From the IMG/VR virus record IMGVR_UViG_3300027861_000058, positions 1-43,162 of that record: 43,162 nt of DNA; one strand, written 5' to 3'. How positions within the stretch are numbered: the stretch's first letter is position 1; every line of letters begins with the position of its first letter. Position numbers and translations under genes: made by a program. Shown here one piece after another: positions 6,489 through 15,214 of this stretch. The notes under the pieces were generated by a model. It saw nothing but the letters and a program-made list of their open reading frames with translations. It was not told where the DNA came from and made no database searches. This stretch comes from a virus.

Positions 6489-8441
6489 TTAGCTCTTGAG
6501 AGCATTCATATCCATTGATGTGAGAGCTTCGATACTTTGCTCAGATGTCGGAAGTTTGCTTTTCTTCCTTTCTTGCCCTTGTGTCAAGTCACGATCGGTA
6601 GTTCCTGGAGCAGGGCTTTCGCTCACTTTCTTGAAACCCATCTTTTCAGCGGCTTTCTCGAACTGATCCATAGTTATACCGTCTTCGGAAAGAGTCAGAA
6701 CAGGTTCCTTGGTCGTTTTTGGATCCTTTGTATCCTTCTCCTTATCTGAGTTATCGCCTTTGGCTTTTTTCTTCTCTTCGTCCTTGTCCTCTTCTTTATC
6801 ATCAGGCTTTTTGTCGTCATCGCCTTTTGGAGGTGGGACATTCGCTTTGTTGAGAAGAGCGATAATCTCTTGCTGACCTTTTATCATTTCTTGCATAGCT
6901 GCGGAGAGGTCTGCTCCTTCTTTTCCTATATCTTCGCCCATTTCGTTAAACTCCTCTTTTGACATTTCGAGGGCATTCATTAAATCAAAATACATAATTG
7001 AACGTGCATCTGGTTCTGTTGTTCCCGCTTTGATTAATGAGTCGTAGTGAGATAAACAACTGGGACAAGAACTCAACATCAAATCCACCAGTTCTTCATC
7101 CGTAGCGGGGAGAGACTTTTCCAGATCCATTTTCAGTAAGCGTCCACCGACAACACCACCAATGGGAGTTATCAGGTTATCATATTCATCAATGGCTTTC
7201 AATAACTCAGTGGCAGTTTGCTGAGCTAATTCTCCATCAGCTTTTCCAATTTGTCCGAGTTTAGCTCTAAGCTCGCTAATTTTCGCTTGGATGGCTTGGA
7301 TTTCCTTTTTATAAACATTATCTCTTTGCTTTTTCTCTTGGTTAAACCGCTTGAGTTTTTGCTGAAAATCATTGCCCATTGAGTTATACTGCTGCTTAAA
7401 ATTGGCATAGTCGTCCTTCTTTCGAGCAAGTTGTTTGTCAAAATTAGCGATTTTCCTGGGAAGATCCTTTTGCATTTTACCCCATGCAGGGTTCCAAACA
7501 ACCGAACCAGAACGAGGAGGAGAACTACTTCCTCTGAATCCTTTTTTTACGTCTTCACTCATAGTAATTTCATCCATGTTTTGGCCTTTAGCTAGAGAAA
7601 TTTTGTCGATAGTACTCTCTGGGTTGGCTCCTTGTTGGCCTTGACCTGCGAGATCAGTAACCGTAAATTCATAAATTTGCAGGTCATCGAACTTCCTAAA
7701 ACATTCGTTCCCTGCACATTCATATTTTGGTACACCAACAGGAGTTGCCCCAAGAGAAAGGACTGGTTTGCCTGATTTTTCAGCAAGCTGTATTGATTCC
7801 CATGCTTGGTCGTCTATTTTATAATTATTAAATATGAGACCTTCTAACCATAGGCCAGGTACTTTTTTACCTGCTACCTCTTTCTTGCGTATTTCATACT
7901 TAAGAATCCTTCCAACGTGCCTGTTCGAGTGTCCATACATGATTGGGCTACCCCTCTGCATATATGTCGGCATTATCTTTTTAATACCGTCCATCGGGAG
8001 TTTATCTTCTTGTGAGTCTTTGACTTCAACTGAACCCCAACCAGAAAATTTCCGAGTGGCTTTCTTCAAATCTTGGAGATGGAAATTTATAACAGTATGA
8101 ATATGCTTTGCTTTGAGGACTTGATCGAGAGTAGCTCCCTGAAGTGTTGATGATGGATCAACAGTAGCTTGTTTCAGTCTGGGGTTTACGTACTTTTTAA
8201 TCCATGATTCGGATTTGCTTACCCGATCCATTATTTCCTTATGTGTTTGTCCTTCTTTTTTACAACAAACAGCATAATCAATCCAGTCGCCAGTTTGAAG
8301 CGACTTTTTGAGAGCTTCCACACCTGGTTCGAGTAGCTCCTTGGAAACGCCATCAACGGTTTTGTCCAAATTCTCAAACCAGTGGAGTAGCTCACCTTTA
8401 TTTTTATCAGTCGTATATTCTATTAATTCCGTTGCGTTCAT
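6489..8441 (-). CDS. Prohead protease (S78-like) fused to scaffold
   Basis: 650 aa. Residues ~130-275 match the HK97-type prohead protease plan: GSVEVKDSQEDKLP at the start, a GHSN motif with His171, a LSLGATPVG motif with Ser229, and YEFTVTD with Glu258 before an AGQGQQGANPES loop, giving a His-Ser-Glu catalytic set. Residues ~310-420 form a long coiled coil (QQKLKRFNQEKKQRDNVYKK), followed by a charged, low-complexity tail and a C-terminal helix. Protease and internal scaffold in one chain are known from HK97-group phages; the enzyme cleaves itself and the scaffold before DNA packaging. The first 120 residues are an extra helical domain of unknown role. The gene overlaps its neighbour by 4 bp (ATGA). 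Confidence 0.85.
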   Translation of the reverse strand: MNATELIEYTTDKNKGELLHWFENLDKTVDGVSKELLEPGVEALKKSLQTGDWIDYAVCCKKEGQTHKEIMDRVSKSESWIKKYVNPRLKQATVDPSSTLQGATLDQVLKAKHIHTVINFHLQDLKKATRKFSGWGSVEVKDSQEDKLPMDGIKKIMPTYMQRGSPIMYGHSNRHVGRILKYEIRKKEVAGKKVPGLWLEGLIFNNYKIDDQAWESIQLAEKSGKPVLSLGATPVGVPKYECAGNECFRKFDDLQIYEFTVTDLAGQGQQGANPESTIDKISLAKGQNMDEITMSEDVKKGFRGSSSPPRSGSVVWNPAWGKMQKDLPRKIANFDKQLARKKDDYANFKQQYNSMGNDFQQKLKRFNQEKKQRDNVYKKEIQAIQAKISELRAKLGQIGKADGELAQQTATELLKAIDEYDNLITPIGGVVGGRLLKMDLEKSLPATDEELVDLMLSSCPSCLSHYDSLIKAGTTEPDARSIMYFDLMNALEMSKEEFNEMGEDIGKEGADLSAAMQEMIKGQQEIIALLNKANVPPPKGDDDKKPDDKEEDKDEEKKKAKGDNSDKEKDTKDPKTTKEPVLTLSEDGITMDQFEKAAEKMGFKKVSESPAPGTTDRDLTQGQERKKSKLPTSEQSIEALTSMDMNALKS

Positions 8442-9025
8442 TCAAATTCCAATCCATGTCTTTTTGCGATACTGGGAGCCATCACCATTAATTTATCCAT
8501 AGCAGGTCTTAAATATGGATGAGGGCTCTGACCTCTGGCCATAATTTTTTTCCACGTACCCCAACCCAACCAAGTATGTACTCCATAATATTCACCGTCT
8601 AACCAACAGTGCATCCCACCTTTCACACCTTTCTTCCATGCCCAATAATCGAGGGGGTTTTTCATGATGTCAGGTGTCCCTTTAATAATAATGTTGGGTT
8701 TTTCTCCTTTCCTGACTTTTTTCTGAGTGTATTCCAGACCAGGGCCTAAAGGAGCCACATAAGGTTTTGTTCCAAATTCAACTGCTGAAGCATAAGGAGC
8801 TCCAAAAATAACCAGTCCTACCAAGTCAGCCTCGTTCTCTTCTAATTCTACCCTACCTGATTGAGCCAAGTTACCAGTGACCCAAGAATTGTTTTTCTTG
8901 AGATTATCTTGAGCTTCCTGTAAAATCAAGTCTAACATGTCCTCGTAAAAACCTCTAATAGCATCTATGTACATGCTTTCCATATCTGGTAGAGCTTTCA
9001 ACTTGTCCATTTTCATCTCAATCAT
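8438..9025 (-). CDS. HK97 gp10-like neck/tail protein
   Basis: 195 aa. The signature of the gp10-like family is clear: GAPYASAVEFGTKPY (residues ~75-89), then PHPYLRPAMDKL near the C-terminus, after an N-terminal helix with a GNLAQSG element. Family members sit at the head-tail interface or tail tip completion. A Trp/Gly/His-rich insertion (GMHCWLDGEYYGVHTWLGWG) between the two conserved blocks is unusual. The gene is placed between portal and protease rather than after the connectors. ATG overlaps the upstream stop (ATGA). Confidence 0.78.
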   Translation of the reverse strand: MIEMKMDKLKALPDMESMYIDAIRGFYEDMLDLILQEAQDNLKKNNSWVTGNLAQSGRVELEENEADLVGLVIFGAPYASAVEFGTKPYVAPLGPGLEYTQKKVRKGEKPNIIIKGTPDIMKNPLDYWAWKKGVKGGMHCWLDGEYYGVHTWLGWGTWKKIMARGQSPHPYLRPAMDKLMVMAPSIAKRHGLEFE

Positions 9026-9147
9026 GAGTAGAATTTCCTATCTTTAGCTGATTCTTCTTCGCGAACTCGTTTTCGTTTCTGTAGTTCACGATTAATTTCC
9101 TGCCTTTGTTTTCGTAGGTCTTTATCAGGTAAGTCTCCTAAGCTCAT
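9022..9147 (-). CDS. Small basic helical protein, 41 aa
   Basis: Starts at ATG 9147 overlapping the portal stop (TAATG) and ends at TGA overlapping the next ATG (ATGA), so it is translationally coupled on both sides. The sequence is almost all charged: KDLRKQRQEINRELQKRKRV is one amphipathic helix. No function recognised. Tight coupling argues that it is a real gene. Confidence 0.6.
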   Translation of the reverse strand: MSLGDLPDKDLRKQRQEINRELQKRKRVREEESAKDRKFYS

Positions 9148-12100
9148 TAGAATTTACCTCGTCCATCGATTATGTCCACCCTACCAGTCGCTTTGTGAAC
9201 TTGCAGAATGGTCACATCTTCCGAAGCATCTTTGTAAGCTGGATCAGTGGCTCCAATCAAATATACGCCTTCATCATTCTTGAATAACTCATAAGTCATG
9301 TCATTAGTCATAACAATATTATGTCCAGGCATGAATTCAGATTTTTCCACAGGGAGAGAAACTTTCCTCCTCAAAACTCTCCGACAATTTGCATGAGGAA
9401 CCCATTCTCGATAACCCCACTTGGGTTGAATTTCTCCAGTGACCGTCTTCATAATATCTTTGAGGTCTTGGAGGGGAACACCTTTTCCTCCTCCAGCTTT
9501 ATCAACTCGTTTTCCAATCTCAGTACAAATATCTGATGTTCGATGATCTTCAGGGCCAAACCATTCATAGAGATAATTCTCATGAGTGTCTCTTTGTTTG
9601 AGAGCTTCTTCTCGACCTTTAGCTGTAACACCTGTTGTTTCTGTGCGAGCTATTCGTTCCAATCGATAAGTATTTGTTCTGATGGATCGCTTCATTTTCT
9701 CAATGATCCTCGGAATACTCATTTTCCCAATACGTCTGTATGTGAGTTCCCTTGCTTCTGGAAGTGTATAATCTGGATGATCCATTTGGACATCTCGAAG
9801 TGTTGCGAGAAACCTGGGAGTTGTCGGAGCCTCATATCCTTCCTTAATTATTTCATTTAGCTCCTGACTCAACTCCTCATTCATTCCAGCAAAACTTTTC
9901 CAGAAAGGGTTCTCCCGATAAATAGTTTCAAGCACTTGCTTATCCGCTCTATCGAAAGGTGAAATATCTTCGTCTATATAATCGGGAGCCTCATCATCCA
10001 GAGCTTTGCGTATGGAATCATAATCGGCTTTGTCCAGTTCTGGTGTCATGCGTTTTCCTTTCTGATAGGCTCGAAGAACTTCCGCAAAAGCTTGTTTCTC
10101 TACTTGAGGGATTGACTTTTCTAACAGTTTTCCGAGTTCTTCTGTAAGCTCAGATGCAGTCTTCACATTCTCCAGTTTCTCTAGCTTGTTTAGTAACTCT
10201 TCTTTGTACACTCTTTCTACGTTACGTCCAAATATGGTCTCAACATTGCCAACTTTCTTATCGATTTTTCTTCCTGATTCACCTGATTTACTGAAGGCAA
10301 TATCAATATCATAAGAGCCACACTTAGGACATTTAACCTCCATGCTCTTAGGGATTTTCTTTTTGAATGTGTTTCCACATTCCATACATTGCATAGGATA
10401 TGAAGGTTGGGCTTTTTTTGTTTCATCATCTTCATCCTCACAGCCTCCACGATTATAATTATCTCGAGTACCCTTACCAGATCCATCGCGTTTTGGCTTA
10501 CCATATTCACTTGCTTTCTTTGTATCGCCAAGGCATTGATTGAGAGCAGCATCAAGTAATTTCTTTTTATTCCAGCTAGGATATTTCGATTCCATGAGGG
10601 ACAATTTCTTGTTCACACAATCCATGTCCACTCCTCCATCACCAGCAGCTTTTTTATCTAAGTGACCTATATAACCACAGACTTTTTTGACAATACTCCA
10701 AGGAATAATTCCTTTGTTGAGGTCGCCATACTCATTTAATTCTGTGAGGGCCTTCTTCGTTACCCTCTCTTTTTCATCTTCATTCTCATCTTCAGGTTTG
10801 GGAGGTTTCCCTGGTGGAAGTTGTTTGGGTTCTTGTCCGGGAGGAAGATTTTCTTGGTCAAATTGTCCGGGAGGAAGTTCTTCTTTTTTCTTGGCTTCAC
10901 CTGAAAAGATAAATTCCTCTCCTTCAAGTTTTACATCGAAACCCATGTCGAGCATCATTTGAGCAGAAGAGATTTTCTTCTCCATCCGTTCCAACTCAGC
11001 CATTTCATCATGTTCCCTGGAAGGCTGAAGTTTTAATTTCCAATCAGTAACAAATAATATTTCCAGCACTGGAGGAAAAACTTTGTTATGGTAAACTGCT
11101 TGGCCAAAGTCCACTGTCCTATCAGATACAGTAATCTGAAGTCCTTCGTTATTCAGTCCACCAGACGTAGAAACATCTGCTTGGAAAATAGGCATGATTC
11201 CCCAGAGAGCTGCTATATTCAATCGTAATTCCTTTTTATATTCGGAAGCTTGCATCTCTGCTAAAGAATCAATTAATTTAACAAATTCTACTTTGCCTTT
11301 ACCTCGTTCTCCGCTTTCAACAGCGACAACTGGCATATAGTGTGGGTCTTGTCTAAGCTTATCCTGAGTTTCAGACCACCACTTCCTAAGATAGTCCACG
11401 TTTTCTGTCGAGACTCCGAGGATTCCCTTGAGCCTCCCTTTTTCGTACAGGTTCTCCGCATATCGATCCATCAGTTGTAATGTGCGAGTAATGATCCAAG
11501 CAGTAAAAACTGGACTTACTCCATATAATCGACTGGGTTCATATTTTGAAGCATGTATTACCTCTCCTTTGATATAATACTTAATAGCGTTCTTTCCTCC
11601 TGCCTCTGTCTCAACATAGTGAACATCTTGCAGGGGTAAGTTACAAAACTCTCCATTAACTATTTCCTCACAATTCCCTGGTTCTTCAGCCGCTTGATTT
11701 CTATGATTCACACAAGTCCAATAGCGGCCACCTCGTCTTCCCGCTTCATCACCGACAATGCGGAATCTGCAAGGATCCCCTCGCATAAATTCTTTTGCCC
11801 TCCCAAATACTGATCCATCAGGGCCAATCATATAATCTTTAATAATAACTAAATACATGTCATCAGCAGTGTTCACATCATCTTCTAATTCTTGTAAGAC
11901 CTCCAAGAACGATTGATCTGCATCATTACATCTCTCTGCAAAGTTTTCAAAGAATTTCTTTTGAGCAGGATTAGGCTTTCGTAATTCCCCACCACACTCA
12001 CACTTTTCTGTTTCTTGCTCTTCTTGGTATTCGGTTCCGCATTCAGTACATTTGTATTTGAATTTGGGTTCAAAGTCAAACCCCTCTTTGAGTGTCTCAC

Positions 12101-12368
12101 GAAATATTTCTTGCTTAAGTTTGAGAATGATTGTCCTGAGAATAACTGATTGCCAGCGGATCAGGTAATACAAGAACATGTTGAATGGGATTCTTGGTAA
12201 CTTCACATCAGGGGTCATACTCATATCAGGTGAGCTGACTGTGGGAACAGGTGTTCCAGCAGCTTTGAGTAATTGTTCATTTTCCTTTTTGAGATCAACC
12301 ACATCTTGATCGTTAAAGATTGTTCGGTTATTCCATCTATTCTTTACTGTGTCTATAATCCAACTCAT
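9147..12368 (-). CDS. Portal protein fused to MuF-like domain
   Basis: 1073 aa, twice a normal portal. Residues ~60-500 are the portal body, with a zinc-ribbon insert CTEC...CEC (Cys107, 110, 123, 125). A Pro/Glu-rich linker (~510-540) follows. Then come a segment with CVNKKLSLMESKYPSWNKKKL, a second zinc ribbon (CMEC...CPKC, ~670-700), helices, and a MuF/SPP1 gp7-like domain (~890-1000: ARTETTGVTAKGREEA, FGPEDHRTSDIC, PHANCRR). The final ~70 residues are an added beta-rich domain. The portal is the dodecameric DNA channel; MuF-type proteins are minor head proteins, sometimes ejected. Fusion to the portal and two zinc ribbons are unusual but the frame is uninterrupted. Confidence 0.85.
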   Translation of the reverse strand: MSWIIDTVKNRWNNRTIFNDQDVVDLKKENEQLLKAAGTPVPTVSSPDMSMTPDVKLPRIPFNMFLYYLIRWQSVILRTIILKLKQEIFRETLKEGFDFEPKFKYKCTECGTEYQEEQETEKCECGGELRKPNPAQKKFFENFAERCNDADQSFLEVLQELEDDVNTADDMYLVIIKDYMIGPDGSVFGRAKEFMRGDPCRFRIVGDEAGRRGGRYWTCVNHRNQAAEEPGNCEEIVNGEFCNLPLQDVHYVETEAGGKNAIKYYIKGEVIHASKYEPSRLYGVSPVFTAWIITRTLQLMDRYAENLYEKGRLKGILGVSTENVDYLRKWWSETQDKLRQDPHYMPVVAVESGERGKGKVEFVKLIDSLAEMQASEYKKELRLNIAALWGIMPIFQADVSTSGGLNNEGLQITVSDRTVDFGQAVYHNKVFPPVLEILFVTDWKLKLQPSREHDEMAELERMEKKISSAQMMLDMGFDVKLEGEEFIFSGEAKKKEELPPGQFDQENLPPGQEPKQLPPGKPPKPEDENEDEKERVTKKALTELNEYGDLNKGIIPWSIVKKVCGYIGHLDKKAAGDGGVDMDCVNKKLSLMESKYPSWNKKKLLDAALNQCLGDTKKASEYGKPKRDGSGKGTRDNYNRGGCEDEDDETKKAQPSYPMQCMECGNTFKKKIPKSMEVKCPKCGSYDIDIAFSKSGESGRKIDKKVGNVETIFGRNVERVYKEELLNKLEKLENVKTASELTEELGKLLEKSIPQVEKQAFAEVLRAYQKGKRMTPELDKADYDSIRKALDDEAPDYIDEDISPFDRADKQVLETIYRENPFWKSFAGMNEELSQELNEIIKEGYEAPTTPRFLATLRDVQMDHPDYTLPEARELTYRRIGKMSIPRIIEKMKRSIRTNTYRLERIARTETTGVTAKGREEALKQRDTHENYLYEWFGPEDHRTSDICTEIGKRVDKAGGGKGVPLQDLKDIMKTVTGEIQPKWGYREWVPHANCRRVLRRKVSLPVEKSEFMPGHNIVMTNDMTYELFKNDEGVYLIGATDPAYKDASEDVTILQVHKATGRVDIIDGRGKF

Positions 12369-12382
12369 AATCTATTCTCCTT

Positions 12383-13792
12383 TCATGCAAATTCCCATTC
12401 TCCAATAGTCTGAATATCGCCCATAGCAGGGTGTATTCCCCAGTTTGCCCAGACGAAACTATCCACATAATCATCATACTTCTTTTCGTATTCTTCGCGT
12501 ACTTCCTCATTAACCATTTTCTTATGATAGGCTAATAATTGATTAGTAAGCATCTTGAACTTCTTAGGGATTTTTATTTTTCTCTTTTCCAATCTCATCC
12601 GGGCATTAGCAACCATGCGAAGTTTTTTGCCAGTGAAGGATCCTTGTTTCATAATAATTCCCATGTGAGCCACTCTACTTCTCAGCTCTTTATTGACAAA
12701 AGCTGATACAGCACTCTGTTCAGAAAGAATAATTGGCTCATAAATAGTGGCTATCTCAGCAATCCCTTCCACCATTTCTTCAATACGAGCTCGTTTCCAT
12801 GATTCAACAGCAAAGACATACCAAACGTCAGTTCCTAAAAATATGTCACCAGTATAGCCGACAACCGTAGCCACAGTTTCATGAGCATCTCCCCAATCTA
12901 TCCCCATGAAAAATTGTGTGACCTCATCGAAGGATGGAAGTTCATGCATTCCAATGAGGGCCGCTTGAATATCCGCTTGTCTAAAAGCTGATCCAGATTT
13001 GGAAGTCCACTTAGCCATCACTTCAATATCGAATGTTGCTTCATCATAGATATTTTTCAAACGCTCAATATTAACTCGAGGAATCCAGTTGCATTGGTAA
13101 GCATCCCAATGATAACGAACAATTCCCAGTTCCACCCATTTGTCCCACCAATCCTTGACTATGTGAACGATATGGTCAGGTGTGGTGAGAATAACTAATT
13201 TGAAAGATTCCGCTGTGATAATTTGCCCAAAGACTGACTGGAGTATTTCACTCTTAGCAGAACAGCCTTCATCAATAATAATCATGTCAGCCCTGGGAGC
13301 TTTGGTCTGCTTTGGTGATGCTGACAATATCTCCAATCCTCCTCCAGAAATAAGTTCAGTTTTTGTTTGAGTAATTTCCCCGAGTACCTTCTGACCACAA
13401 TCGGTCATTTTCAATACATCACTACAATAGCGATATGCCTGGGAAGCTTGTTTTTTTGATCCGGACAAAATACTTACTCGAAAATTGTCTAAGTTGTCCA
13501 AGAGGCAATTAGTAGAATAAGAAGTGAGCATGGTCTTGGATCCACCACGATTGCAGATTCCCATAACTATAGGAATATTAAAGTCAGTAATATCCCTCAT
13601 GAAGGCAATCTGGAAGTCATTCCATCCTCGCCATTTTGCTTTATGACGAGTATGCCTTTCGTACAATTCCCGACCTATGACTTTATCAGCCCAGAGGTGG
13701 GGATTGTCGAGGTTCCAATCTGAATTTATCCTGTTCTCGAGCTTTCCTCTCATGAAAGTTTCTATGGTATGGGCATTGCTCACAAAATTCAT
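12383..13792 (-). CDS. terL: Terminase large subunit
   Basis: 469 aa, ATPase plus nuclease of the DNA packaging motor. Walker A is RGGSKT (residues 82-87; the usual RGGGKS with Ser in place of the third Gly). Walker B is IIIDEG (171-176) with catalytic Glu175. The RNase H-like nuclease begins MGIDWGD (Asp299, Asp302), then ILSEQS (Glu358), and ends with DDYVDSFVWA (Asp441/444), so all metal ligands are present. ATG 13792 is preceded by AAAGGT. The gene overlaps the small-subunit gene by 107 bp in another frame; ATG 13753 is a shorter alternative that still overlaps. Confidence 0.92.
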   Translation of the reverse strand: MNFVSNAHTIETFMRGKLENRINSDWNLDNPHLWADKVIGRELYERHTRHKAKWRGWNDFQIAFMRDITDFNIPIVMGICNRGGSKTMLTSYSTNCLLDNLDNFRVSILSGSKKQASQAYRYCSDVLKMTDCGQKVLGEITQTKTELISGGGLEILSASPKQTKAPRADMIIIDEGCSAKSEILQSVFGQIITAESFKLVILTTPDHIVHIVKDWWDKWVELGIVRYHWDAYQCNWIPRVNIERLKNIYDEATFDIEVMAKWTSKSGSAFRQADIQAALIGMHELPSFDEVTQFFMGIDWGDAHETVATVVGYTGDIFLGTDVWYVFAVESWKRARIEEMVEGIAEIATIYEPIILSEQSAVSAFVNKELRSRVAHMGIIMKQGSFTGKKLRMVANARMRLEKRKIKIPKKFKMLTNQLLAYHKKMVNEEVREEYEKKYDDYVDSFVWANWGIHPAMGDIQTIGEWEFA

Positions 13793-14279
13793 CTAACCTT
13801 TGAATCAGTCGATCTTCTGTTTCTTTATCAATGCTTACTTGAGTTGCTGGTATATCTGGAACGCGATTACGAAATTGAAACTCGAACATACGAATAAGAG
13901 TATTTCCTATGCGAACATATTGCTCTGGATCTAATTCTCCCTGGGACATCATCAACAATCCTTGTTGAATACTTCTCCAGCCAACAGCTCCAATCATATT
14001 CATGGGAGTCTCTTTATCGATAGTGACATTTAGCTCTCCCATCGATTCGAGGGTTTCAATCATTCGCTCTGTCGTACTTGGCCCTCGAGTGGATCGCTTT
14101 TGAGCCAGGGTTGGTCGTAAGTTTCGATTCTTTAAATAATTAGAAATGTTGGCTCCTGAACAGCCGAGCTTTCGAGCCGCTTCTGTTTGCGTCATTTGTT
14201 TATTCAGAACCTTAGTGAGAATTTCTTCACCTTCAGGATGGCGAGAAAATACATTGGTTCGCTTTACTCGATCTTGCAT
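13686..14279 (-). CDS. terS: Terminase small subunit
   Basis: 197 aa. An N-terminal helix-turn-helix is evident in TQTEAARKLGCSGANISNYLKNR (about residues 30-53), the DNA-recognition element of small terminase subunits. A central helical region (RSIQQGLLMMSQGELDPEQY) would oligomerise. The C-terminus has CEQCPYHRNFHERK, possibly metal-binding. It is the first gene of the late module and lies directly upstream of the large subunit. The coding end overlaps the next gene by 107 bp. Confidence 0.78.
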   Translation of the reverse strand: MQDRVKRTNVFSRHPEGEEILTKVLNKQMTQTEAARKLGCSGANISNYLKNRNLRPTLAQKRSTRGPSTTERMIETLESMGELNVTIDKETPMNMIGAVGWRSIQQGLLMMSQGELDPEQYVRIGNTLIRMFEFQFRNRVPDIPATQVSIDKETEDRLIQRLDEFCEQCPYHRNFHERKAREQDKFRLEPRQSPPLG

Positions 14280-14295
14280 ACCAGTCCAGCTTTCT

Positions 14296-14331
14296 CTTTT
14301 AAGCTTGAAAGTTAAGTGTTAAGTTTAATTT
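14296..14331 (-). promoter_or_regulatory. Candidate late-operon promoter
   Basis: Two TATA-like elements precede the terminase genes on the minus strand: GCTTAAAAGAG at about 17 bases before ATG, and ATTAAACTTAAC about 40 bases before it. The first resembles the box in front of the 20831 gene (ACTTAAAAGAA) and would give a nearly leaderless transcript. Which is used cannot be told from sequence. Confidence 0.35.
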
Positions 14332-14378
14332 GAGAAGGATTAAGTCGATTCAGAGTTAAAAGGTTTTACGTATTTTTT

Positions 14379-14396
14379 TGTCATGTGACTGTCACA
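14379..14396. promoter_or_regulatory. Operator P1, TGTCA/TGACA inverted repeats
   Basis: TGTCATGTGACTGTCACA contains GTCA-TG-TGAC and a perfect GTGAC-T-GTCAC inverted repeat, ending seven bases before the P1 TATA box. The same half-site GTGACA recurs in front of P2 and P3. It lies between divergent early and late genes and could control both. Confidence 0.6.
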
Positions 14397-14402
14397 GCTA
14401 CA

Positions 14403-14421
14403 TTTATATAGTAGTATGGTA
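14403..14421 (+). promoter_or_regulatory. Early promoter P1
   Basis: TATA box TTTATATA at 14403-14410 followed by AGTAGTATGGTA, a 12-mer found identically at P2 and P3. TATA to ATG is about 35 bases; expected start near 14430-14435, leaving a short leader with GGAG at 14433. Confidence 0.65.
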
Positions 14422-14440
14422 GTATATTACTTGGAGAGAT

Positions 14441-14716
14441 ATGATGAACCTAAACGAATTAATCAATCAATTCCAAAAAATCGAAAAAAAATATGAGATT
14501 ATTACCTATCTGAATACTCGTCTTGCTGATAAGAAAGCAATTCTTGAAGAGTTATCCGAAAGATTCTCTGATGATGATGATGTGAATGAGCAGAGAGAGA
14601 AGTCCTTATGGGACGATCTAAACGCTTATGAAGCCATCATTGAACAAGAGAAGATCATTCTGGACAACTACTTAGGAAAACTGCTTCGTATCATTATGAA
14701 GAGTCGGATAATTTAA
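14441..14716 (+). CDS. Small early helical protein
   Basis: 91 aa, first gene behind P1. Entirely helical and charged, with an acidic patch FSDDDDVNEQREKSLWDDL in the middle and a likely coiled coil on either side; the C-terminus KLLRIIMKSRII is basic and hydrophobic. The start has two adjacent ATGs (14441, 14444) and the gene start carries AACCTAAACGA, a variant of the recurring 11-mer. No family recognised. Control by P1 suggests an early host-takeover or regulatory role. Confidence 0.7.
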   Translation: MMNLNELINQFQKIEKKYEIITYLNTRLADKKAILEELSERFSDDDDVNEQREKSLWDDLNAYEAIIEQEKIILDNYLGKLLRIIMKSRII

Positions 14717-14720
14717 TTAT

Positions 14721-14785
14721 CTCTTCCTTTTTCTTTTTTCCAAGTATTAGCTGAAGTCAGACGTTCGGTAGAACGAATGACTTGG
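14721..14785 (+). ncRNA. Structured intergenic element A1
   Basis: A U-rich tract (14721-14739) runs straight into a predicted stem-loop. Outer stem CCAAG/CTTGG, asymmetric loop with conserved GTATTAGCTGAA, inner stem GTCA/TGAC, GA opposite AA, apical stem CGTTC/GAACG. The 3' side of the outer stem overlaps the Shine-Dalgarno TTGGAG of the next gene, so folding could hide it. Two related copies exist (A2, A3), with outer and apical stems of different sequence that still pair. Confidence 0.65.
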
Positions 14786-14795
14786 AGAAAGAACG

Positions 14796-15065
14796 ATGAG
14801 TCTAAGTGAACAATTTAACCGATGCTATCAAGCCATCAAATCTTTCGAAGAGGATGTCAAAGCGTTGGAGAAAATTATAGATGATCCTTCGACTATCGAA
14901 GATTATGGATGTGGAGATCCAGGTTGTAGTATATGCGTGGATCCTGATCCAGATCAGATAGTTGAACATGCCTATAATGAACTCCAAACTGCTTTCAGCA
15001 ATCTATCCAGAGCAGAGATGGAATTGGGAGTATTGGTGAACAAATCTATCTTAGGAATCAGGTAA
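14796..15065 (+). CDS. Small early protein with Cys cluster
   Basis: 89 aa. Two helices (QFNRCYQAIKSFEEDVKAL and the C-terminal AYNELQTAFSNLSRAEMEL) flank a loop DYGCGDPGCSICVDPDPDQ with three close cysteines, which could hold a metal or iron-sulfur centre. Preceded by TTGGAG within element A1. It is the second gene of the P1 unit and is followed by strong T-runs. No family recognised. Confidence 0.68.
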   Translation: MSLSEQFNRCYQAIKSFEEDVKALEKIIDDPSTIEDYGCGDPGCSICVDPDPDQIVEHAYNELQTAFSNLSRAEMELGVLVNKSILGIR

Positions 15066-15067
15066 CT

Positions 15068-15127
15068 GATTCCGCTTCCTTTTTTCTTTTTGGAAGGGTT
15101 TGCCAAGGGAAACCTTTTTCTTTTTTA
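15068..15127 (+). terminator. Terminator region of the P1 unit
   Basis: CTTCC, a T-rich stretch, then GGAAG forms one hairpin, followed by GGTTT...AAACC and a second run CTTTTTCTTTTTT. Two T-runs in tandem directly before the P2 operators should insulate the units. Confidence 0.6.
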
Positions 15128-15128
15128 T

Positions 15129-15169
15129 TGTGACACAATACTCATGTCTCGTGACATGTCTCAGTGACA
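15129..15169. promoter_or_regulatory. Operator array P2
   Basis: Contains TGTGACA (15129-15135) and two tandem boxes, TGTCTCGTGACA (15145-15156) and TGTCTCAGTGACA (15157-15169). Each box is a TGTC...GACA inverted repeat. The last box ends four bases from the TATA box, the same distance as in P3. Confidence 0.65.
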
Positions 15170-15170
15170 A

Positions 15171-15191
15171 AACTTAAATAGTAGTATGGTA
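15171..15191 (+). promoter_or_regulatory. Early promoter P2
   Basis: AACTTAAATAGTAGTATGGTA: TATA-like CTTAAATA at 15173-15180 and the 12-mer AGTAGTATGGTA. It is identical over 21 bases to P3 and drives the gene at 15215. Confidence 0.65.
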
Positions 15192-15214
15192 TTAAGTTAC
15201 TTGGAGTAATTTGA

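Noticed and set aside
14403-14421. Bacterial -10/-35 promoter instead of an archaeal TATA box
   Set aside because: TATAGT could serve as -10, but no TTGACA-like -35 is found at the right distance in P1, P2 or P3, and the conserved box CTTAAATA is a good TATA/BRE type. Not fully excluded.
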